Numbered from the stretch's first letter, positions 34,864 through 45,015 are shown. The stretch is 64,000 nucleotides of DNA from an uncultured Dyadobacter sp. (GCF_946482605.1 NZ_CAMLSE010000001.1:558001-622000); one strand, 5' to 3'. The notes: generated from the letters alone by a model not told the origin. Numbers and translations are program-made.

Positions 34864-36108
34864 TTAGTCAAATCCGAAGATCAAAGGGAATAAAAAGGTT
34901 ACTATTGCGCTCCATAAACCGTAAACAGGGAGGAAGATCGCCATCGATTTCCCGACCAGTGACAAGTCTGTTTTGCGGCTTACAGTACCAAAAAGCCTGA
35001 TCGCCATGTACAGCAGATGGATAAGCATCAGGATGTTTGCGCCCATCACGGCCGCGCGGTTGGGCGTGATGCCCCATTCACTGATCCGGAACAGAACGGC
35101 CGATAAGGCGATTCCATTAGCGACCAGGGTCACTACCGATAACAGGAAAAGAACGGTGATCTGGAACCGGTTTTTGTCGGCCGAATGCGTTTCGGTCACG
35201 GAAAAGAAAATCAGCGCCATAACCCCGACCAGCAATACATTGAACAGCAGGAGAAACTCCCGGTCATGGTAGGGGCTCTTTTGAGAGAATGCGGTGGAAA
35301 TCAGATAGACGGTCAGCATCAACAGTGCCACTGGGCTGAACAGGTTTGCGATCACCGGTGATACCTTGTTGACGAGGGTAGGCTGTGCCTGCGTCAGGAA
35401 AGTGGCTACGATCGGCAAAGCGGCCAATCCGCAGATCACCACATACTTGAAATAATACTCTTTTATATCGAAGCCGATCAGTTCGAACAGTCCGACGGTG
35501 ATTCCCGTGGTGGCCGCACCTGCCATTAAAATAAGAGCGGTCATCACCACCAGCTCCCCATTGTACCGCAGAAAACCCAGCCAGTTGTTACCGCTACCTA
35601 GCTTTCCTCCTCCGAACACCAAACCCAGCAATGACCATAGCAGTAGCGGCAGGTGAATACACGAGAGATTTAAAACATCGTCGGGCTTGCCATGCGGAAG
35701 GGAGTTGATAAACACGGCGCCGAGCAGGATCACGCCTGTGATCCAGGCGCAGGTCTTCCGGGAAACCTTGTTTTTCCAGGCGAAGTAGGCCATGAGCATC
35801 GGGAAAACGATGAAGCCGACGTTACGGGTGTAGAACCGCTCATTGTCAAGGGAGAGGATCTCCGGCAGCTTGGCAATAAGCGCGGACAGGAGCGCGGCGG
35901 TTATCACCAATATCCGTTCATCGGGCGTACCCCAGAGGGTGCTTCCGTCGCCGTAATTTAGACGCTGGTGCCATCCCTCAGCCAGGGGATTGTCCCGAAG
36001 TTGGGGATAAATGGTGTTAAAGGCCGATTTAAAGGTCGGCTTGTTCGCCCGGTACAACTTTTCCAGTTGCCCGGGATTGTCCAGGTTTAAAAGGATCTCT
36101 TCGCGCAT
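34864..36108 (-). CDS. Polytopic membrane protein, DUF4153-like
   Basis: 414 residues with a soluble N-terminus of about 65 residues (YRANKPTFKSAFNTIYPQL) and then ten to twelve hydrophobic segments, for example FYTRNVGFIVFPMLMAYFAW and AAVMGANILMLIHLLYMAI. It resembles the DUF4153 group of Bacteroidota (inner membrane, function unknown). The assignment is by general layout, not by a catalytic motif. Transcribed alone and ending at a strong terminator. Confidence 0.7.
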   Translation of the reverse strand: MREEILLNLDNPGQLEKLYRANKPTFKSAFNTIYPQLRDNPLAEGWHQRLNYGDGSTLWGTPDERILVITAALLSALIAKLPEILSLDNERFYTRNVGFIVFPMLMAYFAWKNKVSRKTCAWITGVILLGAVFINSLPHGKPDDVLNLSCIHLPLLLWSLLGLVFGGGKLGSGNNWLGFLRYNGELVVMTALILMAGAATTGITVGLFELIGFDIKEYYFKYVVICGLAALPIVATFLTQAQPTLVNKVSPVIANLFSPVALLMLTVYLISTAFSQKSPYHDREFLLLFNVLLVGVMALIFFSVTETHSADKNRFQITVLFLLSVVTLVANGIALSAVLFRISEWGITPNRAAVMGANILMLIHLLYMAIRLFGTVSRKTDLSLVGKSMAIFLPVYGLWSAIVTFLFPLIFGFD

Positions 36109-36274
36109 AAAACAAGTAATGATGTTTTAAAAAGTACTTTGTATTTCAAAGTTAAAAAATTTTTCAATTTACAAGCGTCGGAAGTATAAAAATTTTTGGA
36201 AGCGGCGGAGCGGTGGAGATACTACTTATTTTGTTTCGTGTATAGATTTGCCGCCAATCAACCAAACCTGAGTC

Positions 36275-37129
36275 ATGCCTGCTATTTCGAGCCCCGACGG
36301 GGATTTTCTGCTGAGTGTCGATGCGACGGATGCCGGAAGCCTGGCTGAACCCGCTGTTCATGCGGGTTACACGATATGGTTTGTGCAATCGGGGCAGGGC
36401 GTATTCAGGTCAGATTACGGGGCGTTTCCTTATCAGGCGCCGGTCCTGCTTTTCGCGACGCCACTTCAGTACCTGGCATTACGGCACGAAACCGGGGGAT
36501 TAGTGCATGAAATGCGTTTTCACGGCGATTTTTACTGCATTGAATTTCATCGGAACGAAGTTGCCTGCAATGGGCTGCTGTTCAATAATATTTACACCGA
36601 TCCGCTGGTGCTCCTGGGAGAAACCGATGCCGTCTGGATGGAGGAGATCCTGGATGGCATTGCCCGCGAAATGGGTGGTGCCGAGCCCGCTGCGATCGTT
36701 CTTAAAGCGTATCTGCAACTGTTTCTGGCGAAATCGGGGCATATCAAGACGAAGCAATTGCTGAATCGGCCTGCGGCCCAGGTGGACGAGCAGATGGAGC
36801 GTTTCCGGGAACTGCTGGATATTCATTTTCTGGACCTCCACAAACCCCAGGACTATGCCGCGCTGCTGGCCATGTCTCCTAATAATCTTTCTAAAAAATG
36901 TAGCCGCTATTTTAAAAAGACTCCTTCCGCATTGATCCAGGAGCGGCTTGTCATGGAAGCCAAGAAGCTGCTGCACCTTACCCGTAAGAGCATTAAAGAG
37001 ATAGCCTGGCAATTGCATTTTGAAGACGAATTTTATTTTAGCAGGCTGTTCAAAAAGTTCACCAAAGTATCGCCACAGGCTTTTCGCGATCAGACGGGCA
37101 TCTCGATCGTGGCAGATTTGTCCATGTAA
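36275..37129 (+). CDS. AraC-family transcriptional regulator
   Basis: 284 residues. The N-terminal part looks like a cupin-type sensor (VQSGQGVFRSDYGAFPYQAP, LLFATPLQYLAL). The C-terminal AraC domain has both helix-turn-helix units: DYAALLAMSPNNLSKKCSRY and KSIKEIAWQLHFEDEFYFSR followed by KKFTKVSPQAFR. A -7 box TAGATTTG at 36243-36250 precedes the gene by 25 bases, without a well-placed -33. The DUF417 gene follows by 111 bases on the same strand and is the likely target. Confidence 0.92.
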   Translation: MPAISSPDGDFLLSVDATDAGSLAEPAVHAGYTIWFVQSGQGVFRSDYGAFPYQAPVLLFATPLQYLALRHETGGLVHEMRFHGDFYCIEFHRNEVACNGLLFNNIYTDPLVLLGETDAVWMEEILDGIAREMGGAEPAAIVLKAYLQLFLAKSGHIKTKQLLNRPAAQVDEQMERFRELLDIHFLDLHKPQDYAALLAMSPNNLSKKCSRYFKKTPSALIQERLVMEAKKLLHLTRKSIKEIAWQLHFEDEFYFSRLFKKFTKVSPQAFRDQTGISIVADLSM

Positions 37130-37240
37130 CATCCATTCACGTCCATGTTTCGGGTGGCGTATCCGGAGGACATTTGTATTGTCAATCGACAAGGCGGAGC
37201 AGATACCGCCCCGGATTTAATCAATACAATTTGCATCACG

Positions 37241-37813
37241 ATGAAAACGCAGCTCTTAACCCTTATCGCCAACGCCGATCAAACTGGACGTAAACTGGTA
37301 CGTCTGGCCATTGTAATCGTCTTTCTATGGATCGGAGGACTGAAATTCTTTACCTATGAAGCCGATGGCATTGTCCCTTTTATTGCCAACAGTCCGTTTA
37401 TGTCTTTCCTGTATCAAGATCCGGCCGGGTATCGCCAGCATGTCAACAAGGAGGGGGAACTGATTCCTGCCAACCATCAATGGCACGCTGCTAACCGAAC
37501 CTATGTGGTTTCCAATGGACTGGGTATTTTTCTGGTTACCGTGGCGCTACTGGTCGCATTACACCCGGTAGCGCCGCTGGCCAGCGTAGTGGGTAGCATA
37601 TTGATCTTCATCATGACGCTCGGCACATTGTCCTTCCTGATCACGACACCGGAGTCCTGGGTACCCAATCTCGGCGATACGGATTGGGGCTTTCCCTATC
37701 TGTCGGGCCGTGGGAGGCTGGTGATCAAGGACGCGGTTATCCTGGCAGGCACGCTGATCACGATGAGTGACTCGGCGAGGCTTTTCCTCGAGAGACGCGC
37801 ATATAACAGTTAA
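37241..37813 (+). CDS. DUF417 (YkgB/RclC-like) inner membrane protein
   Basis: 190 residues from ATG 37241. Four membrane segments, with the family signature near the N-terminus (IVIVFLWIGGLKFFTYEADGI), the PFMSFLY motif, and near the end TPESWVPNLG and GRGRLVIKDAVILAGTL. In Escherichia coli the relative RclC belongs to the reactive-chlorine resistance operon under an AraC-type regulator (RclR). Here an AraC-type gene is also directly upstream, but no RclA or RclB is present. Confidence 0.88.
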   Translation: MKTQLLTLIANADQTGRKLVRLAIVIVFLWIGGLKFFTYEADGIVPFIANSPFMSFLYQDPAGYRQHVNKEGELIPANHQWHAANRTYVVSNGLGIFLVTVALLVALHPVAPLASVVGSILIFIMTLGTLSFLITTPESWVPNLGDTDWGFPYLSGRGRLVIKDAVILAGTLITMSDSARLFLERRAYNS

Positions 37814-37870
37814 ATGAAGAACCTGGTGCCCTGAGTGTAGTTTTTAAAAGCTTGCGAGAGATCCATAATG

Positions 37871-38725
37871 TTACGGGGTATCCGGAAATTTTGCTAAGTC
37901 TACGGTCAAAGTTGAGTCTGTTTGAAAAGTCTTATTGTCATCTGACTTATATTTTAACAAAACCTGGATTTCGAAGATCTTTAATGGTATGGGAGAACTG
38001 AATTTCTCACTGGATATGTGAACAAGGTTTCGAGCTACACCACTCGGAACCTCAGGCCTGAGAAAACCAGACGGCATAACAAAATATGAATCGTTAAAGT
38101 CCTGACTTCTGAATTTTTTATTTCTCAAAGATTCAAGTTCTGATTTGACCAGTATGTTATATGTTTCTTTTTGATGGGTCAGAACTATTGCCGTAAGAGT
38201 AGCTCTGCCAGTTCCGATATTGCTTGCGTTGAGATAGAGATGTTCTTTTTGTTGTTTTACCGTGACTTTAATTTTCGGTGAATTGAGCAGATGGAGATCG
38301 TTTCGTAGTTTGTCCAGTTTTCGACGGGTTTGAACCGTCTCTTTACGCATATTGGCCAAATGTCTATTGGTGGAGTCAAGCTCTTGTTTAGCCAATCTGT
38401 TTTGCTTTCCAATGGAATCGTACTTGGATGTGATTGCACTAAGAGCCTTTTTTAATGATTCGCTTTTCTCTTTATCAGTTTGAATATCGTATTCCAAAAT
38501 TTTTCTATCCGCTTCTAAATTCCTTTTCTCGGCATCGAAAAACTCTTTTCCACCGCCAAGATAGTAGCCAATCAGTATTGTGAAAATCGGAACCAGCAGG
38601 GATACCAAAATATTGGTAAAGGATGATTGTTGAAACCAGGGCTTATTTATGGCAGCCGTTTCCGCCTCTATTTTAGCAATTTCGGCCTTTAATTTTGCTT
38701 CGGCTAGGTCTCTGGATGTCTCCAT
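37871..38725 (-). CDS. Membrane-anchored coiled-coil protein, unrecognised
   Basis: 284 residues. An N-terminal amphipathic helix (LAEAKLKAEIAKIEAETAA) precedes one membrane segment (ILVSLLVPIFTILIGYYLG, about residues 39-57). A long coiled coil follows (about 65-145), then a beta-rich C-terminal part (KIKVTVKQQKEHLYLNASN). The DNA is clearly more A+T-rich than its neighbours and uses A/T-ending codons, a sign of separate origin. No family known to me. Confidence 0.7.
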   Translation of the reverse strand: METSRDLAEAKLKAEIAKIEAETAAINKPWFQQSSFTNILVSLLVPIFTILIGYYLGGGKEFFDAEKRNLEADRKILEYDIQTDKEKSESLKKALSAITSKYDSIGKQNRLAKQELDSTNRHLANMRKETVQTRRKLDKLRNDLHLLNSPKIKVTVKQQKEHLYLNASNIGTGRATLTAIVLTHQKETYNILVKSELESLRNKKFRSQDFNDSYFVMPSGFLRPEVPSGVARNLVHISSEKFSSPIPLKIFEIQVLLKYKSDDNKTFQTDSTLTVDLAKFPDTP

Positions 38726-38833
38726 AGTACGAGTTGAAAGTCGTGTATCTTGTAAAGATATGACTCGTGGATTTCCGATCTTTTGCCGATAGATAAGTTT
38801 GTTATTTTAATTTTGAACCGCTAATTGAATATA

Positions 38834-39991
38834 CTACTCAGTCAGTAAAATGTTCAACAACTCAGCGAGTTTAGGATGAAAAATAACCTTACCGCCATTA
38901 TCTCCATTAGTGAGCATCACAAAGCCGGATTTTCGCTCCACCGACGCCATCGTCAGGGAACGGAAACCGGCTTGTCCGCCTGAATGCAGGATCACATTGC
39001 CGGTTTTGCGCTGCTGGATAGCCCAGCCCAATGCCCATGCGTCGGCGCCGTCGATTTTCTCTCCTTCTTTGAGTTTGATCTGCGGCCGGAGCATCTCGTC
39101 ATGGGTTTTTGGGCTTAACCGGAATGCATCCTGCGGTTTGGGCGCAATCACCTCAATCAGAAACCGGGCATAGTCCGAAGCCGTGGTGTGAAGTCCACCC
39201 ATGGAGGCGTAACGTGCGGTGTCGGCAGCACCAGGCTTGCTTTTAGCAAATGGTTTGCCGGCTGTGTCGTGTGGGGACGCCGCGTGCTTTGCGAAGGACT
39301 CGCGCCAGACGTACCCGCTGTCCGTCATACCGAAAGGGTCGAGGAGATTTTTGGCCATGAAGGCGTCGATGTCGGTTGCGCAGACTTTCAGGCCGGCTTC
39401 GTACTGCGCACATTCATGCTTATTTTCCTTTCCGGCCAAATCGGTAATGACGGATTGTAAGTACCAATATCCTTCTCCCGAATACAGGAATTGCGTTCCC
39501 GGATTGAAATGGATTTTCAGCGGCTCATCACCGGAGCGCATATTCTGGACGCCGGTCGTATGGGACAACACTGTACGGGGTGTGATCAAAGCCGCGCGCG
39601 GATCTCCGGTCAGCAGCGGGACTGTCGCATCCTTACTCAATGGTTTGTCCAGATCCAATATGCCCTTTTCGCACAGCTTCAATGCCGCATAAGCAAATAC
39701 CGTTTTGCTCACCGATGCCGCTTCGAATACGGTGTGTTCGCTGACGGGCTCTTTGGATACGTTGTCTTTCACACCGAAGCCCTGATGCCAAGACAATTTT
39801 CCATTCCTGACCAGCGCAATGGACAGTCCGGGGACAGTCGCTTCGTCCATCAGTTTTGGGATCATCACTTTGAGATCTGCCGTTAGCTGATCTTCATGAA
39901 GAGCCACATCCCCGGGCCAGGCGGGCAGTGGGTAAAGGAAGGGAGCGAGTGCAACTGGCCCGGTTGCGGCCAGAAAGTTTCGTCGGCGCAT
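38834..39991 (-). CDS. Serine hydrolase of the beta-lactamase/PBP class C fold
   Basis: 385 residues. The N-terminus MRRRNFLAATGPVALAPF resembles a Tat-type signal. The nucleophile motif is Ser93-x-x-Lys96 (ASVSKT); a Tyr follows at YSGEGYWYLQ, and the third motif is HSGG (ILHSGGQAGF) in place of KTG, as in many esterase-like family members. Such enzymes cleave peptides, esters or beta-lactams; sequence does not decide which. Confidence 0.88.
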   Translation of the reverse strand: MRRRNFLAATGPVALAPFLYPLPAWPGDVALHEDQLTADLKVMIPKLMDEATVPGLSIALVRNGKLSWHQGFGVKDNVSKEPVSEHTVFEAASVSKTVFAYAALKLCEKGILDLDKPLSKDATVPLLTGDPRAALITPRTVLSHTTGVQNMRSGDEPLKIHFNPGTQFLYSGEGYWYLQSVITDLAGKENKHECAQYEAGLKVCATDIDAFMAKNLLDPFGMTDSGYVWRESFAKHAASPHDTAGKPFAKSKPGAADTARYASMGGLHTTASDYARFLIEVIAPKPQDAFRLSPKTHDEMLRPQIKLKEGEKIDGADAWALGWAIQQRKTGNVILHSGGQAGFRSLTMASVERKSGFVMLTNGDNGGKVIFHPKLAELLNILLTE

Positions 39992-40336
39992 GGGAACTGG
40001 ATGGGGTTTAAATGTCAGATTATCATAAAGATATGGAGAAAATGTGTTCTAAGAAATGCGATACGAATGGTAACAAGAAGTGGTTTTAGTCAGGGGATGA
40101 GTGCCTTTATGGACGGGATTTTGTGTAAAAACGCTCTCTTGTTCATTGTTGCCCCGATACCCCGCGTATCTCAGACATTCACCCCATGAATACCAACTTT
40201 GGCCACAAAGTATCGAATTACCTGACTGTGGTTCTTTCAAACTTGTGTTAATTGCCTCTATAAAGAATAACCCAGCACCCATTTTTGCCGAAGCGGCCCC
40301 GTCACAAGGGCCGCTTTCGGCTTTACTATGACCTGC
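39992..40336. other. 345-base gap
   Basis: Between two minus-strand genes. It contains the hairpin at 40287-40321; otherwise I see only unremarkable sequence and a spurious 77-codon frame on the minus strand with no recognisable features. Confidence 0.6.
40287..40321. terminator. Hairpin after the GH106 gene
   Basis: Arms of 13-14 bases (40287-40299, 40308-40321) with one bulged T; lies 16 bases past the GH106 stop. No clear T-run, so its strength is uncertain. Confidence 0.5.
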
Positions 40337-43300
40337 TTAGTTGCCGGCAACTTTCTGCGTCGCGGCCACTAATTTCACAGGACCCAGCAAACCGCTTGGC
40401 AGCAGCGGCGAGTCGGCTTTGTAGAAAGGCATGGTCGTGAAGGTGATCTTACTGGTGACCCCAGGCTGTGCATCGCCGATCAGCCGGTTGACCCAGGTGT
40501 TGGTGACTCTGACCTGGATGGCATTGCTGCCCTGTTTCAATGCGCCGGTAATGTCTAGCCGGAACGGCTTTTTCCAGGTGATACCCATGTTTTGGCCATT
40601 CACAAATACTTCTGCCAGGTTTTTGACATCACCCAGGTCGAGCCAGTAACGTGCATTTTGGTTAAGGGATGTCAGATTCAATGTGTTTTCATAGGCAGCC
40701 GTTCCTGAAAAGTACCTGACCCCCGTATCGGTATTGTCCGCCAAAGAAGCCAGCGCATTCAGCGAGGTTTGCGCAGGAGCGCCGAGCCCTTCCTGAAATT
40801 TGACCGTCCAGGTGCCGTTAATCGCTGCCACTACCGATTCGTCGACCGCAGGCTCGGTATGGGCCGCCTGTGTGGCCTTTTCGCTGAAGACAATGAAGTA
40901 TGCCTGCCAGGAATCGAATTTCAGAGGAATTGTAGTCCGGCCGTCTTTGATCTGGTAGGACACCTTTTGGGTTTTTCCGGTCTCGGGATTCCATAGTACG
41001 GGGACTTTGCCGGTAATCCGGAAACTGATTTGCGCTTCATTCGGAAGGTCACTCCGGTTATCGAGCCAGTAAATATCCGCCTCGGTCGTTCTGCGGTGTA
41101 CGAACAGGATTCTGGCTTTTTCGCCCTTTATATCGACGTCCCTGGGTGTAATGCGAAGTAACGTGGCTTCCAGAGGCTGGCTGGAAACCTGCGGACTACT
41201 CCATATTTTGCTGACCAACGCATTGAAAGCTGCGGGATCATCGCTCAGGCTGGGTGAGCGTTCCGGCCTGACGCCCGTTACCTTCATGCCGGCCGCGACG
41301 AGCTCCCCGATCTTCCGGAGCACCGGCAGGGTCATCGTTCTGGCCGACGAATCGAGCACCAGTATGCGGTATTCCTGCCCTGCCATGGTAACGATCGATC
41401 CGTTTTTAATGCTGAGCACATTTTTGATCACATTCGCATTGGCGAAATCGAACGAGTAGCCTGCGGGAATGGCAGGTAGTTTCTGGGTACAAAGCTGCGT
41501 GATGTTATTATTTTCACCATAGTAATACAACACATCCACGACCGGCTTGCCCTGCTGCAAAAGGAAGCAGCTCCGGCCCAGATAAGCCGTCCAGGCCGTG
41601 GCCTGCTCAGCCCATGTTTCCTGACGTGTAAAATACTGACCGAACGGACCAAGCGAGAAACCCGGCTTTTTGTCATCCAGAGGCTGGTGCACCGAGGTGT
41701 GTAGGACAAAGCGGTTGAGGCCCGACGCCATTTCAAGGTCGGCGGTCCGTTTCAGCTTTTCGGGATACCAGGTAAATGCATTCCCCACTGAGGTCATCGA
41801 TTCTGCGGCAACGATATTCTGGCCGTAGATGTGGGCCACGGATGCAGATTCGCGGATATCGGCCTCGCTGCGTATTTCCTCGTCCGTGCCGCCTGCGAGG
41901 CTGCCGGGTGTCCACATGGCCGACATCGGAATATCAGCCTTCCGCTTCACATCCATGCCATCGGCCAGGTAAATGCGGCCGCCTTCGTGCGATTCCGTAT
42001 AGCGTTTCATGCCCCGGGCTTTCAGGGCGTCACCGATCACATCGTAATGGTTTTCGACGATCATTTCACCGATCGTTTTCCGGAAATCCCACAAAAATTG
42101 TTCGCTGGCCTGCGCACTTTTCACGACCCGCCCGGTTAATGCCGGAATCCAAGGGGTGAGATCATAGCCGCGTCTTTTCAGGAACTCCCCGGGCATGGTT
42201 TTGGTCCAGGTCATATGGCCAGCCTCGTAGCTGTCGAGCACCATATAGCCAAGTCCTTGCGCTCCCAGTTGGCCGCCCGTAGCATCCTGGTACATATCCA
42301 GGTAGGTATCGATGTACTTGCGGACGGCTACTTTGTCCAGTTTGTCTACTTCAAGCCCTGTTGCTTCCGGTGACGCGGGGTGGTTTTTCCGGCCGGTAAT
42401 CGAGTAGCCCAGCCGTATCACGATCCAGTTGCCCGGGGGCGGCGTCCAGGAGAGGTTGCCGTCGGGGCTCATTTGGGAAGTCAGATCCAAAACGTCGGCA
42501 GTTGGTATCGCATCTGCGTGAGCAGCAATTACAGAGGGAGTATTCTCCTTCCAGGGGCTGAATCCCGCCTTTTCTTCAAACTGATCGATGCGATCAGTAT
42601 TGTGGAACAGGATCTCGGCAACTTCGACGCCCTCAGGCTTAGCCGGTTCCGTGTTGCCTCCAAACATGGCTGCAAATGGACTGAATGGCGGAGGTAACGT
42701 CTTGAAAGCGACGCGGAATACCTTAGCGTTGACCGGAGCAAAGCTGACCGTGTTTTCCGGGACGATGCTGCCCTTGATGACGGTAACATCCCGGAAACTG
42801 AGACCGTCGTCACTCACGCGCAGCGTCCGGTTGTTGGGCGCCCCGTTGAATTCAGCCAATGCACCGCCGCTGCTTGCTCCTACGATGGTTAATGCTTTGA
42901 ACGTCTGCGGGCTATCAAATTCATACTGGATCCACATATCCTGCCCTACTTCCAATGGGGGAAGCGATGAGGTGTGGCCGAGGTCGCCGTCTGTCAGCTG
43001 TGCAACAGTGAAAGTACCTCCGCTGGAAGTTACCCTGGGATTTAGTGATGTCATGACCTTTTCCGAAGCGGGCAGCCGGTACGCGACTACGGCGGCATCG
43101 GCATAGTAGGTTGGGAGGTCGCCCGTGGGGCCTGTTATGCCGTCGCTGGGCGGGAGCGGTACGTTCTGGAACTTGCCGGTAACCGCCTGCGGCCGGCCCA
43201 GTTTTCCCTTGAATGCCTGTCCGCCGGCTACGCTGGTTTCGGTCCAGACGTATTTCTTCATCGCGTCGCTTGCAGGTACCCACGGTCCACCCGTGACGCT

Positions 43301-43648
43301 CCATCCCGGGGATCCGGCAATGGCCATTTCCAGACCCAGCTTTTTGGCGAGGTCGGTGGTGTGTTTGAATGCGTCCTTCCATTCGGACGTCATAAAGACC
43401 AGCTTTTTGGGCGTTACATTGGGTGTGAATAGGCTGGCGTCGAAGTTTTGAAAACCGCCGATCCCCACCCGCTTCATCCATTCGAGATCTTTGGTAATGC
43501 CTTCTTTGGTGACGTTCCCGTTCATCCAATGCCACCATACCCGGGGTTTGGCTGCGTCGGGCGGGGTTTGAAAGCCTTGTTGCAACGTGGGTATTTGACC
43601 GAATGCAAGCGCGGGAAGCGCCCAGGCGAGTAGAGCGAGTTTTTTCAT
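40337..43648 (-). CDS. Glycoside hydrolase family 106 (alpha-L-rhamnosidase-like), secreted
   Basis: 1103 residues from ATG 43646-43648; twelve further codons upstream would spoil the signal peptide MKKLALLAWALPALAFGQ. The GH106 opening is clear: PRVWWHWMNGNVTKEGI, DLEWMKRVGIGGFQNFD and AGSPGWSVTGGPWV. Downstream come a TIM-barrel region (VLDSYEAGHMTWT, AESMTSVGNAFTW) and a C-terminal GH2-like beta-sandwich (WLDLGDVKNLAEVFVNGQNM). GH106 enzymes remove L-rhamnose from pectic side chains and some glycosides. Single gene. Confidence 0.92.
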   Translation of the reverse strand: MKKLALLAWALPALAFGQIPTLQQGFQTPPDAAKPRVWWHWMNGNVTKEGITKDLEWMKRVGIGGFQNFDASLFTPNVTPKKLVFMTSEWKDAFKHTTDLAKKLGLEMAIAGSPGWSVTGGPWVPASDAMKKYVWTETSVAGGQAFKGKLGRPQAVTGKFQNVPLPPSDGITGPTGDLPTYYADAAVVAYRLPASEKVMTSLNPRVTSSGGTFTVAQLTDGDLGHTSSLPPLEVGQDMWIQYEFDSPQTFKALTIVGASSGGALAEFNGAPNNRTLRVSDDGLSFRDVTVIKGSIVPENTVSFAPVNAKVFRVAFKTLPPPFSPFAAMFGGNTEPAKPEGVEVAEILFHNTDRIDQFEEKAGFSPWKENTPSVIAAHADAIPTADVLDLTSQMSPDGNLSWTPPPGNWIVIRLGYSITGRKNHPASPEATGLEVDKLDKVAVRKYIDTYLDMYQDATGGQLGAQGLGYMVLDSYEAGHMTWTKTMPGEFLKRRGYDLTPWIPALTGRVVKSAQASEQFLWDFRKTIGEMIVENHYDVIGDALKARGMKRYTESHEGGRIYLADGMDVKRKADIPMSAMWTPGSLAGGTDEEIRSEADIRESASVAHIYGQNIVAAESMTSVGNAFTWYPEKLKRTADLEMASGLNRFVLHTSVHQPLDDKKPGFSLGPFGQYFTRQETWAEQATAWTAYLGRSCFLLQQGKPVVDVLYYYGENNNITQLCTQKLPAIPAGYSFDFANANVIKNVLSIKNGSIVTMAGQEYRILVLDSSARTMTLPVLRKIGELVAAGMKVTGVRPERSPSLSDDPAAFNALVSKIWSSPQVSSQPLEATLLRITPRDVDIKGEKARILFVHRRTTEADIYWLDNRSDLPNEAQISFRITGKVPVLWNPETGKTQKVSYQIKDGRTTIPLKFDSWQAYFIVFSEKATQAAHTEPAVDESVVAAINGTWTVKFQEGLGAPAQTSLNALASLADNTDTGVRYFSGTAAYENTLNLTSLNQNARYWLDLGDVKNLAEVFVNGQNMGITWKKPFRLDITGALKQGSNAIQVRVTNTWVNRLIGDAQPGVTSKITFTTMPFYKADSPLLPSGLLGPVKLVAATQKVAGN

Positions 43649-43805
43649 AACCGAGTCAGATTTTGGTTGCTGAATGCCCCGCAATCCGGTGATACACAGT
43701 CGACGGAAAGCCGGGCCCGGTTGGTGAAGTTGTAAACAGGAGCGATCTACTCTTCAGGTGATTTCGGCTATTTCCGACCGGCATCCGGCTATTTTCCTTT
43801 TTAGA

Positions 43806-44651
43806 TCAGGCCGGCTTCTTGCTCTTCAGGATACTGAGTATGAATGTATCTTCCACTTTATTGGATTCGGCATCGTGGTAATGAAATTCTTCGATCTTTC
43901 TTTTTCTTTTGGTGTCGCTGATTCCCCGCTTGATTTTAGCCTGATACTCTTCGAACGACCTGCAGTAATAATGGTTCAGCTGAATATTTGATGTGCTGTT
44001 TTCTGAAAAAGAATCATCAATTGGCAGGAAATGTTCATTAACGCAATGTTTGCCGGAGATGTATTGAAAACAATGCGATTTGAAAGCAGACTTCACAAAC
44101 TTTGGCTGGACGATACTTTTGATGTGCCTGTTAGGATAAAATCCCGTTTCCGATCGCCTCGTGAAACTTTCAAGTTGTGAATATACAGGTTTGTGCTGAT
44201 GTCCGTTTGATCCGAATATCAGCCAGCTTACACCGAGTCCACCATACTCCTCATAGTCAGTCAGGAATTCAGGGAGAGAATGCCCTGACGTTTTAGGTAC
44301 GATAAACTCGTCGATATCGATAAAGGCGATCCAACGGGAAGATGCACCGTAGTGCCGCAGGCAGTGCCCGTAAGCTTTTACATGCTGGTTCTTTCCCGGG
44401 AAATCGATGACCGTCGTAAAACGGTCAAAACCCAGCTGTGCTATCGTCTCCTTAACCGGCACCCGACTACCATTGTCATAGATGAAAAAGTGTTCGACTC
44501 CAATGAGCCGGTGATAGTTGATCCATTCTTCGATGTAATCATTTTCATCTTTTACAATGCCACAAATGCTTAGGTAAAAAGAGGACTCCTTGGGTCCGGC
44601 CGGTGCTTTTTTTGTAAAAACACTTAGCAGAAAATTACGAAAACTCATCAA
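43806..44651 (-). CDS. Glycosyltransferase family 92-like protein
   Basis: 281 residues (a second ATG at 44648 is equally possible). LSICGIVKDENDYIEEWINY is followed by HFFIYDNGS, and a DxD-type site appears in FIDIDEFIVPK, all in the order of GT92 (formerly DUF23) enzymes. Cytoplasmic by sequence. It is more A+T-rich than the carbohydrate genes around it. The acceptor is unknown; a surface glycan is likely. Confidence 0.85.
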   Translation of the reverse strand: MMSFRNFLLSVFTKKAPAGPKESSFYLSICGIVKDENDYIEEWINYHRLIGVEHFFIYDNGSRVPVKETIAQLGFDRFTTVIDFPGKNQHVKAYGHCLRHYGASSRWIAFIDIDEFIVPKTSGHSLPEFLTDYEEYGGLGVSWLIFGSNGHQHKPVYSQLESFTRRSETGFYPNRHIKSIVQPKFVKSAFKSHCFQYISGKHCVNEHFLPIDDSFSENSTSNIQLNHYYCRSFEEYQAKIKRGISDTKRKRKIEEFHYHDAESNKVEDTFILSILKSKKPA

Positions 44652-45015
44652 TGGGTAAGTCGGCTAACGGAAAGATTTAAAAGCCGGAAATTACGCTTCT
44701 TTGCCAAGTTGGCAAAATGGTGTTCCGGATCGGGAGAGAATTTGCGATGAGAATGAGGGCATTTTGAATTCCCGGCTTGCCCATTTCCTTTCCAAACGGT
44801 GGCGCAAGCCCGGTAGAGTCTGTCAGTTGTTCCGTGTGAAGCTTGACTGGTTAATGCTGACAACTAATGCTATCGTCAAAATCAGACGAAGGCGCCGATG
44901 CCGCATTACCGCAGAAAAACCGGATCCTGCCGTTTGGAGTTTCCATGCAAACGCCGTTATCTTGGCATGGATTTTCTTTGGAATATGCAGCCTCCTTCAC
45001 CAATCACTACTAGCC
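44652..45015. other. 364-base divergent intergenic region
   Basis: Lies between the GT92 gene (minus) and the rhodanese gene (plus). An open frame runs through it but has no protein-like features. A weak promoter for the rhodanese gene may be TTTG (44933-44936), 21 bases, TATCTTGG (44958-44965), one base off the -7 consensus. Confidence 0.4.

Noticed and set aside
40049..40282. 77-codon minus-strand frame between the GH106 and beta-lactamase-fold genes
   Set aside because: No signal sequence, motif or plausible promoter; likely chance.
44701..45015. 105-codon upstream extension of the rhodanese
   Set aside because: Would bury the signal peptide inside the chain; no domain in the extension.
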